In this document: positions 1 through 10,514 of the stretch, piece after piece
Layout of the letters: each line of letters begins with the position of its first letter
Position numbering within the stretch: position 1 is the first letter of the stretch
Origin: Archivesica marissinica
Taxonomy: Eukaryota; Mollusca; Bivalvia; Venerida; Vesicomyidae
DNA: 64,000 bases
NCBI GenBank assembly: GCA_014843695.1
Contig: CM026401.1
Coordinates: 29,806,562 to 29,870,561 of the forward strand
Reading direction: 5' to 3'
Position numbers and translations under genes: made by a program
The notes under the pieces: generated by a model
Told to the model about the DNA's origin: nothing
Databases searched by the model: none
What the model saw: the letters and a program-made list of their open reading frames with translations, nothing else

Positions 1-336
1 TAATATATGTTGTAAGAACTTGTTTCGCAATTGAGCTGAAATAAATAACTAAAACTAAAGACACAAGCAATATTGTTAAGAAACAGCTCGGTTGACGAAT
101 TGTGGATAGTGGGTGGGTGGGGTAAGGTAGTACCTCGAATAAGTAAATTCCACACTGTAATAGATTATTTCATAAATCACAGCCGTCGTCACAACGCCAT
201 AGTCAACATGTCCACAACACGTGTAATCCCCAAACAATGCATTAACTATCAATACTGTATAATAAATAATTCATAAATGTGTTTTCCAGCCCAAGCTCAG
301 TGCAACAGGAAAATCAACAAAGTATAGTATTCAATG

Positions 337-482
337 TCATGTGTACATATTGAAATGTTTCGTGACATCCGGCGGCAGGCAATTACTAGCCGCTTCTGTA
401 TATCTAACTACATACTCATATTGTTGCGCGATGATTAAATCTTCCGTGAAATCAATATAGAATAAATATCCGTAGCAGCTGT
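337..482 (-). CDS. possible terminal exon, unknown product
   Basis: Reading leftwards after gtatacgagacag, the frame CYGYLFYIDFTEDLIIAQQY then EYVVRYTEAASNCLPPDV runs to TGA at 337-339. The composition looks protein-like but I do not recognise it. The putative acceptor lies in the last unit of the 37-bp array at 485-1005. It could be a last exon of a gene further right, or chance. Confidence 0.2.
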
Positions 483-484
483 CT

Positions 485-1005
485 CGTATACTTACATGTA
501 GATCTACATATATATCTGTCACGTATACTTACATGTAGATATACATATATATCTGTCACGTATACTTACATGTAGATCTACATATATATCTGTCACGTAT
601 ACTTACATGTAGATCTACATATATATCTGTCACGTATACTTACATGTAGATCTACATATATATCTGTCACGTATACTTACATGTATATCTACATATATAT
701 CGGTCACGTATACTTACATGTAGATCTACATATATATCTGTCACGTATACTTACATGTAGATCTACATATATATCTGTCACGTATACTTACATGTAGATC
801 TACATATATATCTGTCACGTATACTTACATGTAGATCTACATATATATCTGTCACGTATACTTACATGTAGATCTACATATATATCTGTCACGTATACTT
901 ACATGTATATCTACATATATATCTGTCACGTATACTTACATGTATATCTACATATATATATATGTCACGTATACTTACATGTAGATCTACATATATATAT
1001 ATATA
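485..1005. repeat. 37-bp minisatellite, about 14 copies
   Basis: Unit of about 37 bp, TCTGTCACGTATACTTACAT followed by GTAGATCTACATATATA. It contains the perfect palindrome TGTAGATCTACA. On the minus strand each unit reads CAT|GTAAGTATAC, a near-ideal splice donor, then gtgacag. The last units degrade into (TA)n. Confidence 0.95.
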
Positions 1006-1157
1006 TACTTATTATTGTCTTTTCTGGATGTTCTGACTATTTGGAAGACTAGATAGATTAGCAGCTGCAGGGACAGTGCTCTATGGGACCGACGCCGCCC
1101 TTCCGAATATGCGCTAAATGAAATGCCCTACAAACAAAGCGACATATAATGCGTATA

Positions 1158-1225
1158 GTGGTTACGGTCATTGGCTTCAAATCACTTGCCCGGCATGAAT
1201 ACCACTTAGGATGCCAAATTCTGTC
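1158..1225 (+). repeat. SINE-E fragment
   Basis: Short stretch with tggttacggtcattggcttc and aaatcacttgcc matching the head region of the local SINE-E family (compare 25395-25440 and 37930-37960). Confidence 0.4.
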
Positions 1226-1386
1226 AGGATGAGAGAAGATAGTATACACACCGGCAATGTTGGAGCTGCCTCTATCTACTGCATATGCAGTCCAACACGT
1301 GAACGTTATTATCACGTCATTAACGTTCCTTATATCAGGGGAGATAACTAAAGCTACAGAGTGGGGCTGCTCCAGATGCTACACAG

Positions 1387-1675
1387 ATGGATCTGTAGTC
1401 CAGTGGTATCACGTTGGACTGGTAATCTAGGGTTCGCAGGTTCGATCCCACGTCTGACCCTAATAAAATTAACAGTCTTTCAGATGGGACGTTAAACCGA
1501 GGTCTCGTGTTGGTGCTTTACACCGTGCACGTACAAGAACCAGAGGAGACTCTGGAATTGGTCTCTGTCTGTATCATTGCACTATCCTCCAAAATCTAAA
1601 ATGACTAATATCTTCAGAGACGTCGCTCATATGGGCAACAGGTAGCGACGATAAATAAACGTAAAACACACACTT
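1387..1675 (+). repeat. SINE-C copy (tRNA-headed)
   Basis: A tRNA-like head with A- and B-box style motifs (tccagtggtatcacgttgga, ggttcgatccc), then a body with taaaattaacagtctttcag and gagactctggaa, ending gcgacgataaataaacgtaaaa. Other copies: 15604-15882 (-), 53808-54078 (+), 60627-60905 (-), and one split by an insertion at 32872-33530. Confidence 0.85.
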
Positions 1676-1700
1676 CAGATGCTACAACCTTTAATAAGCT

Positions 1701-1935
1701 TAAAGCGACAGTTTAATAGGTGAAATATTTTTAGTTAGTTTAGTTTTTAAGTTAGAAACTTGATCAACTATTATATAAACATCGTATACGCTTTGACACA
1801 ACACATGCATATATATATAAACGTTCCAAAATAGTGCGTATATCATGAATAAAGATATGCTATTAATGACCGCAACGAGTGTTCCGTACATAGTTACCAT
1901 TATATCTCATTCTTTGCCACTGCACATAAATCTTT
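1701..1935 (+). mobile_element. TTAA-type MITE, 5' part
   Basis: Begins ttaaagcgaca and shares interior landmarks with the complete element at 32945-33466 (tatacgc-ttgacataac, ttaccattatatctca). Its right end is lost where the 48-bp array begins. Confidence 0.55.
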
Positions 1936-1948
1936 CCAGAGCAATCTG

Positions 1949-2146
1949 AATTAACCTATATCTCAATGACAACGCGAGTACCCCACTGTATAGTAGAATT
2001 AACCTACATCTCAATGACAACGCGAGTACCCCACTGTATAGTAGAATTAACCTATATCTCAATGACAACGCGGGTACCCCCACTGTGTAGTAGAATTAAC
2101 CTACATCTCAATGACAACGCGAGTACCCCCACTGTATAGTAGAATT
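1949..2146. repeat. ~48-bp tandem repeat, 4 copies
   Basis: Unit GAATTAACCTAYATCTCAAT then GACAACGCGAGTACCCCACTG and TATAGTA, four nearly identical copies directly before the large 37-bp array. Confidence 0.9.
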
Positions 2147-5100
2147 AACATACTCGGGGCGACACCTCCAGAAGTATGCTACCTGGTTATTCGGGGCGAC
2201 GCCTCTAGAAGTATGTTTCCTGGTTACTCGGGGCGACGCTTCCAGAAGTATGTTCCCTGGTTACTCGGGGCGACGCCTCCAGAAGTATGGTTCCTGGTTA
2301 CTCGGGGCGACGCCTCCAGAGGTATGTTCCCTGGTTACTCGGGGCGACGCCTCCAGAAGTATGTTCCCTGGTTACTCGGGGCGACGCCTCCATAAGTATG
2401 TTCCCTGGTTACTCGGCGCGACACCTCCAGAAGTATGCTCCCTGGTTACTCGGGGCGACGCCTCCAGAAGTATGTCCCCTGGTTACTCGGGGCGACGCCT
2501 CCAGAAGTATGTTCCCGGGTTACTCGGGGCGACACGTCCAGAAGTATGTTCCCTGGTTACTCGGGACGACGCCTCCAGAAGTATGTTCCCTGGTTACTCG
2601 GGGCGACGCCTCCATAAGTATGTTCCCTGGTTACTCGGCGCGACACCTCCAGAAGTATGCTCCCTGGTTACTCGGGGCGACGCCTCCAGAAGTATGTCCC
2701 CTGGTTACTCGGGGCGACGCCTCCAGAAGTATGTTCCCGGGTTACTCGGGGCGACACGTCCAGAAGTATGTTCCCTGGTTACTCGGGACGACGCCTCCAG
2801 AAGTATGTTCCCTGGTTACTCGGGGCGACGCTTCCAGAAGTATATTCCCTGGTTACTCGGGGCGACGCCTCCAGAAGTATGTTCCCTGGTTACTCGGGGC
2901 GACACCTCCAGAAGTATGTTCCCTGGTTACTCGGGGCGACGCCTCCAGAAGTATGTTCCCGGGTTACCCGGGGCGACGCCTCCAGAAGTATGTTCCCGGG
3001 TTACCCGGGGCGACGCCTCCAGAAGTATGTTCCCGGGTTACTCGGGGCGACGCCTCCAGAAGTATGTTCCCTGGTTACTCGGGGCGACGCCTCCAGAAGT
3101 ATGTTCCCTTGTTACTCGGGGCAACGCCTCCAGAAGTATGTTCCCTGGTTACTCGGGGCGACGCTTCCAGAAGTATGTTCCCTGGTTACTCGGGGCGACG
3201 CCTCCAGAAGTATGTACCCTGGTTTACTCGGGGCGACGCCTCCAGAAGTATGTTCCCTGGTTACTCGGGGCGACGCCTCCAGAAGTATGTTCCCTGGTTA
3301 CTCGGGGCGACACCTCCAGAAGTATGTTCCCTGGTTACTCGGGGCGACGCCTCCAGAAGTATGTTCCCGGGTTACCGGGGCGACGCCTCCAGAAGTATGT
3401 TCCCTGGTTACTCGGGGCGACGCCTCCAGAAGTATGTTCCCTGGTTACTCGGGGCGACGCCTCCAGAAGTATGTTCCCTGGTTACTCGGGGCGACGCCTC
3501 CAGAAGTATGTTCCCTGGTTACTCGGGGCGACGCCTCCAGAAGTATGTTCCCTGGTTACTCGGGGCNNNNNNNNNNNNNNNNNNNNNNNNNNNNNNNNNN
3601 NNNNNNNNNNNNNNNNNNNNNNNNNNNNNNNNNNNNNNNNNNNNNNNNNNNNNNNNNNNNNNNNNNNNNNNNNNNNNNNNNNNNNNNNNNNNNNNNNNNN
3701 NNNNNNNNNNNNNNNNNNNNNNNNNNNNNNNNNNNNNNNNNNNNNNNNNNNNNNNNNNNNNNNNNNNNNNNNNNNNNNNNNNNNNNNNNNNNNNNNNNNN
3801 NNNNNNNNNNNNNNNNNNNNNNNNNNNNNNNNNNNNNNNNNNNNNNNNNNNNNNNNNNNNNNNNNNNNNNNNNNNNNNNNNNNNNNNNNNNNNNNNNNNN
3901 NNNNNNNNNNNNNNNNNNNNNNNNNNNNNNNNNNNNNNNNNNNNNNNNNNNNNNNNNNNNNNNNNNNNNNNNNNNNNNNNNNNNNNNNNNNNNNNNNNNN
4001 NNNNNNNNNNNNNNNNNNNNNNNNNNNNNNNNNNNNNNNNNNNNNNNNNNNNNNNNNNNNNNNNNNNNNNNNNNNNNNNNNNNNNNNNNNNNNNNNNNNN
4101 NNNNNNNNNNNNNNNNNNNNNNNNNNNNNNNNNNNNNNNNNNNNNNNNNNNNNNNNNNNNNNNNNNNNNNNNNNNNNNNNNNNNNNNNNNNNNNNNNNNN
4201 NNNNNNNNNNNNNNNNNNNNNNNNNNNNNNNNNNNNNNNNNNNNNNNNNNNNNNNNNNNNNNNNNNNNNNNNNNNNNNNNNNNNNNNNNNNNNNNNNNNN
4301 NNNNNNNNNNNNNNNNNNNNNNNNNNNNNNNNNNNNNNNNNNNNNNNNNNNNNNNNNNNNNNNNNNNNNNNNNNNNNNNNNNNNNNNNNNNNNNNNNNNN
4401 NNNNNNNNNNNNNNNNNNNNNNNNNNNNNNNNNNNNNNNNNNNNNNNNNNNNNNNNNNNNNNNNNNNNNNNNNNNNNNNNNNNNNNNNNNNNNNNNNNNN
4501 NNNNNNNNNNNNNNNNNNNNNNNNNNNNNNNNNNNNNNNNNNNNNNNNNNNNNNNNNNNNNNNNNNAGTATGTTCCCTGGTTACTCGGGGCGACGCCTCC
4601 AGAAGTATGTTCCCTGGTTACCCGGGGCGACGCCTCCAGAAGTATGTTCCCTGGTTACTCGGGGCGACACCTCCAGAAATATGTTCCCTGGTTACTCGGG
4701 GCGACACCTCCAGAAGTATGTTCCCTGGTTACTCGGGGCGACACCTCCAGAAGTATGTTCCCTGGTTACTCGGGGCGACGCTTCCAGAAGTATGTTCCCT
4801 GGTTACTCGGGGCGACGCCTCCAGAAGTATGTTCCCTGGTTACTCGGGGCGACGCCTCCAGAAGTATGTTCCCTGGTTACTCGGGGCGACGCCTCCAGAA
4901 GTATGTTCCCTGGTTACTCGGGGCGACACCTCCAGAAGTATGTTCCCTGGTTACTCGGGGCGACGCCTCCAGAAGTATGTTCCCTGGTTACTCGGGGCGA
5001 CGCCTCCAGAAGTATGTTCCCTGGTTACTCGGGGCGACGCTTCCAGAAGTATGTTCCCTGGTTACCCGGGGCGACACCTCCAGAAGTATGTTCCCTGGTT

Positions 5101-7272
5101 ACTCGGGGCGACGCCTCCAGAAGTATGTTCCCGGGTTACCCGGGGCGACGCCTCCAGAAGTATGTTCCCTGGTTACTCGGGGCGACACCTCCAGAAGTAT
5201 GTTCCCTGGTTACTCGGGGCGACGCCTCCAGAAGTATGTTCCCGGGTTACCCGGGACGACGCCTCCAGAAGTATGTTCCCTGGTTACTCGGGGCGACGCC
5301 TCCAGAAGTATGTTCCCTGGTTACTCGGGGCGACGCCTCCAGAAGTATGTTCCCTGGTTACTCGGGGCGATGCCTCCAGAAGTATGTTCCCTGGTTACTC
5401 GGGGCGACACCTCCAGAAATATGTTCCCTGGTTACTCGGGGCGACACCTCCAGAAGTATGTTCCCTGGTTACTCGGGGCGACACCTCCAGAAGTATGTTC
5501 CCTGGTTACTCGGGGCGACGCCTCCAGAAGTATGTTCCCTGGTTACTCGGGGCGACGCCTCCAGAAGTATGTTCCCTGGTTACTCGGGGCGACGCCTCCA
5601 GAAGTATGTTCCCGGGTTACTCGGGGCGACGCCTCCAGAAGTATGTTCCCTGGTTACTCGGGGCGACGCCTCCAGAAGTATGTTCCCTGGTTACTCGGGG
5701 CGACGCCTCCAGAAGTATGTTCCCTGGTTACTCGGCGCGACACCTCCAGAAGTATGCTCCCTGGTTACTCGGGGCGACGCCTCCAGAAGTATGTCCCCTG
5801 GTTACTCGGGGCGACGCCTCCAGAAGTATGTTCCCGGGTTACTCGGGGCGACACGTCCAGAAGTATGTTCCCTGGTTACTCGGGGCGACGCCTCCAGAAG
5901 TATGTTCCCTGGTTACTCGGGGCGACGCCTCCAGAAGTATGTTCCCTGGTTACTCGGGGCGACGCCTCCAGAAGTATGTTCCCTGGTTACTCGGGGCGAC
6001 GCCTCCAGAAGTATGTTCCCTGGTTACTCGGGGCGACACTCCAGAAGTATGTTCCCTGGTTACTCGGGGCGACACCTCCAGAAGTATGTTCCCTGGTTAC
6101 TCGGGGCGACACCTCCAGAAGTATGTTCCCTGGTTACTCGGGGCGACACCTCCAGAAGTATGTTCCCTGGTTACTCGGGGCGACGCCTCCAGAAGTATGT
6201 TCCCTGGTTACTCGGGGCGACGCCTCCAGAAGTATGTTCCCTGGTTACTCGGGGCGACACCTCCAGAAATATGTTCCCTGGTTACTCGGGGCGACGCCTC
6301 CAGAAGTATGTTCCCTGGTTACTCGGGGCGACGCCTCCAGAAGTATGTTCCCTGGTTACTCGGGGCGACGCCTCCAGAAGTATGTTCCCTGTTACTCGGG
6401 GCGACGCCTCCAGAAGTATGTTCCCTGGTTACTCGGGGCGACGCCTCCAGAAGTATGTTCCCTGGTTACTCGGGGCGACGCCTCCAGAAGTATGTTCCCT
6501 GGTTACTCGGGGCGACGCCTCCAGAAGTATGTTCCCTGGTTACTCGGGGCGACACCTCCAGAAATATGTTCCCTGGTTACTCGGGGCGACACCTCCAGAA
6601 GTATGTTCCCTGGTTACTCGGGGCGACACGTCCAGAAGTATGTTCCCTGGTTACTCGGAGCGACACCTCCAGAAGTATGTTCCCTGGTTACTCGGGGCGA
6701 CACCTCCAGAAGTATGTTCCCGGTTACCGGGGCGACACCTCCAGAAGTATGTTCCCGGGTTACCCGGGGCGACACGTCCAGAAGTATGTTCCCGGGTTAC
6801 TCGGGGCGACACCTCCAGAAATATGTTCCCTGGTTACTCGGGGCGACGCCTACAGAAGTATGTTCCCTGGTTACTCGGGGCGACACGTCCAGAAGTATGT
6901 TCCCTGGTTACTCGGAGCGACGCCTCCAGAAGTATGTTCCCTGGTTACTCGGGGCGACACCTCCAGAAATATGTTCCCTGGTTACTCGGGGCGACACGTC
7001 CAGAAGTATGTTCCCTGGTTACTCGGAGCGACACGTCCAGAAGTATGTTCCCTGGTTACTCGGGGCGACACCTCCAGAAGTATGTTCCCGGGTTACCCGG
7101 GGCGACACGTCCAGAAGTATGTTCCCGGGTTACTCGGGGCGACACCTCCAGAAATATGTTCCCTGGTTACTCGGGGCGACGCCTACAGAAGTATGTTCCC
7201 TGGTTACTCGGGGCGACACGTCCAGAAGTATGTTCCCTGGTTACTCGGGGCGACGCCTCCAGACGTATGTTA
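2147..7272. repeat. 37-bp minisatellite, >110 sequenced copies, with assembly gap
   Basis: Unit GGTTACTCGGGGCGACGCCT then CCAGAAGTATGTTCCCT. About 111 units are readable outside the 1,000-N gap at 3567-4566, with point variants (gcc/acc, cct/cgt, ctcgg/cccgg) and a few one-base losses. The unit has no stop codon in any plus-strand frame and 37 is not divisible by 3, so all three frames stay open through the array. These are not genes. Some variants recur in blocks (for example 2401-2560 and 2635-2790), showing higher-order amplification. Confidence 0.97.
3567..4566. other. assembly gap (1,000 N)
   Basis: Exactly 1,000 N, a conventional placeholder of unknown true length, inside the 37-bp array. 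Confidence 0.99.
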
Positions 7273-7555
7273 GTCACTTTACTTTTCCAAGGTTATGCAA
7301 GCAATATATGTAAGGTATTCAAATGTCAGAAGCATCCGTGGTTCTCTTACATGTCCGGATGTATAGCACCGACACAAGATACCATGGTATCCCATCCGAA
7401 AGATTGTAACGTTCTTATGACTAGACATGCGATCTCTGCATGCGCAGTCCACTAACTAGTATTTCTACATGATCGTTGGGGATAAAATATGTGTGTTATA
7501 TGACATTACTAATCCGGTGGTGATAAATTAAGTGTAATTCAAGTGAGAGAGGCCC
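7273..7555. other. unannotated spacer
   Basis: No gene, repeat or motif recognised between the 37-bp array and the nested SINE. Confidence 0.5.
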
Positions 7556-7948
7556 GGAGTTAGTTGTTACGATTGTGCTAGTAGGCAAGCCATTTAAATT
7601 ACACATGCCTCTGACTTGTTTACCACTGTAACCTATCATCACTGATGGTCACGGGTTCGAGCCCCGCTCAGGCCGTGTCTCACTTATATGAAAAGGTTGG
7701 CAGTTTCTTACGGAGGTTGGTGCACCCAAGTACTGGTTAACCGCTGGAGCCTGCCCAGGAAAGGTGTTGTTAAGTAAACTGCCCGCCGGTGATATAGCCC
7801 GAAATGGTGCTGATGCAGGCGTAAAACCCGAAATATAACATATTACACATGACTCTTCTCTCTCCCTCAGGTATGAGGTCTCGAGAGTGATTAATATCAG
7901 CTGTAAGAACTTGTTTCGCAATCGAGCTAAATACATTTGTATAACTAA
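7556..7948 (+). repeat. SINE-A copy interrupted by a nested SINE-D
   Basis: The SINE-A body (gttacgattgtgctagtagg, caagccatttaaatt) stops near 7610 and resumes near 7850 (cttctctctccctcaggtat), ending cgcaatcgagctaaatacat. Between them is a SINE-D head and body (ggttcgagccccgctcaggc, ggaggttggtgcaccc). Confidence 0.75.
7611..7845 (+). repeat. SINE-D copy nested in SINE-A
   Basis: SINE-D landmarks: actgatggtcacgggttcga, tatatgaaaaggttggcagt, actggttaaccgctggagcc. Its tail differs from other copies, ending gtgatatagcccgaaatggt and gcaggcgtaaaaccc instead of the usual gcgacgttaaataaacat. Confidence 0.7.
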
Positions 7949-8802
7949 TTAAGTAAGAACTGGTCCTCTGTGAGAAAGTAATTAGTCAAACTGTTCGGCA
8001 TAATAAGCCAATTCACGAGTTGTTCCTCCCTTCATAAGACAACATGTTATTCATCCTGTATCGACCACATCATTATACGGTTACCTGACTCATGGGTTGG
8101 CGACATATTGCTAGCGTAGTATATACTGACACACTTTAAAAACGTAACACCGTGGTCAATTTATTACACATTTTTGTAAAACAAACAGCACTTTTGAAAC
8201 TATACTTCATTCTGGGTTGTAACCACCACACCCAGTAAATTGAAATCACATCAATGCTAACTACTGGATTCGAAAGTACACAGATGTGAAAATATTACGG
8301 CAAAATGTGTATAAGCCAATAACTCGTATGGCCACCATTGGAAGCGAGGTCAGCCCGCACTCGTCTCGTCCTGGAGTTGATCAGGCTATTCACATGATCT
8401 ACTGGGATATTCTGCCGTTCTTCCAGCAAGGCCTGACGTAACTGTGGGATGGTTGATGTGGGATGGTTGATGGCGGATTTTGACGTTCCCTAAGGCGCTG
8501 GTCTAGCATGTCCACACATATGCTCAATAGGTGACAGATCGGGACTGTACGGTGGTCATCTCATCAACTCAATGTCATTCACGTTAAGGAAACCCATGCT
8601 GAGCCGTGCAACGTGGGGCCGGGCGTTGTCATGCTGCAGCGTGACGTTGTTTTGACGTACACGTGGAAGAACGACTGACTGTATCACGATATTGCTGGGC
8701 ATTCAGAGTACCCTCGATAACAATCGGAGGTTTTATGTCCATGGCAGATACCTCCCCAAACCATTACACCACCGCTTCCAAATCGGTCACGTTCTACGAC
8801 GC

Positions 8803-9075
8803 AGTTCGCTGTCCGATTACCGCAGTGGTTAGCGCGCTCGCTTCTCACCAATACAAGCCAGGTTCGATCCTCGGACCAGGTGGTATGCGAGATGGTACGG
8901 TGGTCGCCAGATCGGACAGGTGGGTTTTCTCCGGGTACTCCGGTTTCCTCCCACACGAACGACCATATATACGCTTTCATCCGCGCCAACGAGAGTGAGT
9001 AATATAAGTTGTTAAAACTTGCTTCGCAATTGTTGTATAATACATGTACATGTAAATAAAGTTTAAACAGTTGTC
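8803..9075 (+). repeat. SINE-B copy inserted in Tc1 pseudogene
   Basis: tRNA-like head (gtggttagcgcgctcgcttc, caggttcgatcctcgg), a body with ggtacggtggtcgccagatc and gtgggttttctccgggtact, ending aataaagtttaaa. Probable target duplication CAGTT on both sides; joining across it restores the transposase frame CC-GAC-AAC-TGC-GTC. Other copies: 25009-25243 (+), 31971-32189 (-), 60405-60558 (-). Confidence 0.85.
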
Positions 9076-9162
9076 GGCATAACCTTCATTTCTACGACGA
9101 AACACGTTTGCGGCCATCGGATCTGTACTATGTGAACCTGGATTCAACCCCAACCAAAAAAC

Positions 9163-9400
9163 ATTTGTCTGTGAATAGTATTTCTCTCCAACGGCGTAGA
9201 AGGAAGACATTTGTCTGTGAATAGTATTTCTCTCCAACGGCGTAGAAGGAAGACATTTGTCTGTGAATAGTATTTCTCTCCAACGGCGTAGAAGGAAGAC
9301 ATTTGTCTGTGAATAGTATTTCTCTCCAACGGCGTAGAAGGAAGACATTTGTCTGTGAATAGTATTTCTCTCCAACGGCGTAGAAGGAAGATATTTGTCT
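9163..9400. repeat. 46-bp minisatellite derived from transposase core, ~5 copies
   Basis: Unit of 46 bp, ATTTGTCTGTGAATAGTATT then TCTCTCCAACGGCGTAGAAG and GAAGAC. Minus strand translates RRWREILFTDK in one frame, the segment around the first catalytic Asp of the Tc1 transposase in which it sits. Confidence 0.9.
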
Positions 9401-9960
9401 GAGCTGATGGAGCCATTCGAGCCCAACATGACGTCTACGCGGCGTTAACAGCAACCCGACGTAGGTCCTGTACGGTTTCAACCCGTATCTACATATATAT
9501 ATGTCTATATAGTGACGAAGACATCGCAGAACAGTATCGCTACTGATCATTATTGTTAGGAGTTCCACGCCTGGAGGTTATAAAACTTTTCTCCAATCTC
9601 AAAACTCCGTCTCATGCGTCTGATTGGTTCAGCTGACAGTAACACTCAGAATCAACCAATCAGATCACTTGAGAAATGTTTTATAAGCTCGGGGCCAGGT
9701 GTTCTGTTGGCCGTTTCCGTGAGAAAGCAGGTGTGACAGACGTATACACAGGTCTTCGACGTATCGCGTGAACGTCCGTGCCTCAGGACGATCACCGACG
9801 GTTCCAGTCTGCCTGAGACGCCGGAATAGTCGTGATACGGTACTCCGATGAACATTGAAGTTCCTAGCAACGGCACTTTGACTGATTCCATTGAGCAGCA
9901 TGCGAATGGCGTCACGACATTGGTTTTCATTTAAATGTACCATGCCTTTGGCTGCTTTAT

Positions 9961-10350
9961 TTGTTAACTTCTTACCGGACTTTTGTTCGTCAAGGAATGG
10001 CGTACATGGATGTGTTCTTGACTGAGTTACCATCCACTTGTCATGGTATTCGTGCATATCGTTTTACTTTACGGCACTCTATTGAGTAACTACGCCTGGT
10101 GCGGGCGAGTGGACATCGTGATTGTGTAGGCATACTCGTTAGTAGGCATACTCATTGTACGATAGCACATTAGATCCAGATTAGATTGTATTTATGGTTT
10201 GAAAACAATGACAATTTGCTTGTTGCGTTTTTAAAGCGCGTCAGTATATATACGTTTATATATACTTATATATATTATGGAATTGTCCTACGTGTACGAT
10301 CAATAACCAGGTCACAGGATTGTAAACTAATCGCTCAGTACAGTACACAC
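9961..10350. other. unannotated spacer
   Basis: May include the 5' end of the Tc1 relic up to about 10060. A local direct repeat, gtaggcatactcgttagtag (10126-10150), is present. No gene seen. Confidence 0.4.
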
Positions 10351-10390
10351 ACACACCCACCCCCACCACACCACACCACACACGCACGCC

Positions 10391-10438
<48 letters not shown>

Positions 10439-10446
10439 CACACACA
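10350..10446. repeat. (CA)n / (GCAC)n microsatellite
   Basis: CA-rich tract followed by a run of GCAC tetranucleotides and a short CA tail. Confidence 0.97.
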
Positions 10447-10514
10447 ACGCTTACAATCTAATAGTATTGTGCACAAATTGTGTTTATTGTGAAAAGTGAA
10501 TACAACCGAACATT

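Larger units (their letters stand above)
8200..9960 (-). pseudogene. Tc1/mariner (DD34E) transposase pseudogene, interrupted
   Basis: Cut-and-paste transposase remains read right to left. The N-terminal helix-turn-helix is at about 9950-9680 (MVHLNENQCRDAIRMLLNG, then SQSAVARNFNVHRSTVSRLF). A core piece at about 9430-9076 contains RRWREILFTD, ESRFT and a VFRRRNEGYADNC segment. A 46-bp repeat has expanded next to the first catalytic Asp. SINE-B (8803-9075) splits the next part. Then come GGVMVWGGICHGH at about 8750 and QHDNARPHVARL...YSPDLSPIEH at about 8630-8530, with 34 positions between D and E. An in-frame TGA and a frameshift near IEHM show it is dead. Confidence 0.85.

Noticed and set aside
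2250..7455. Three overlapping plus-strand ORFs of more than 1,500 codons
   Set aside because: All three frames of a 37-bp repeat without stop codons, and they run through 1,000 N. Not proteins.
8663..8998. Plus-strand ORF of 111 codons
   Set aside because: Antisense of the Tc1 relic joined to a SINE-B.
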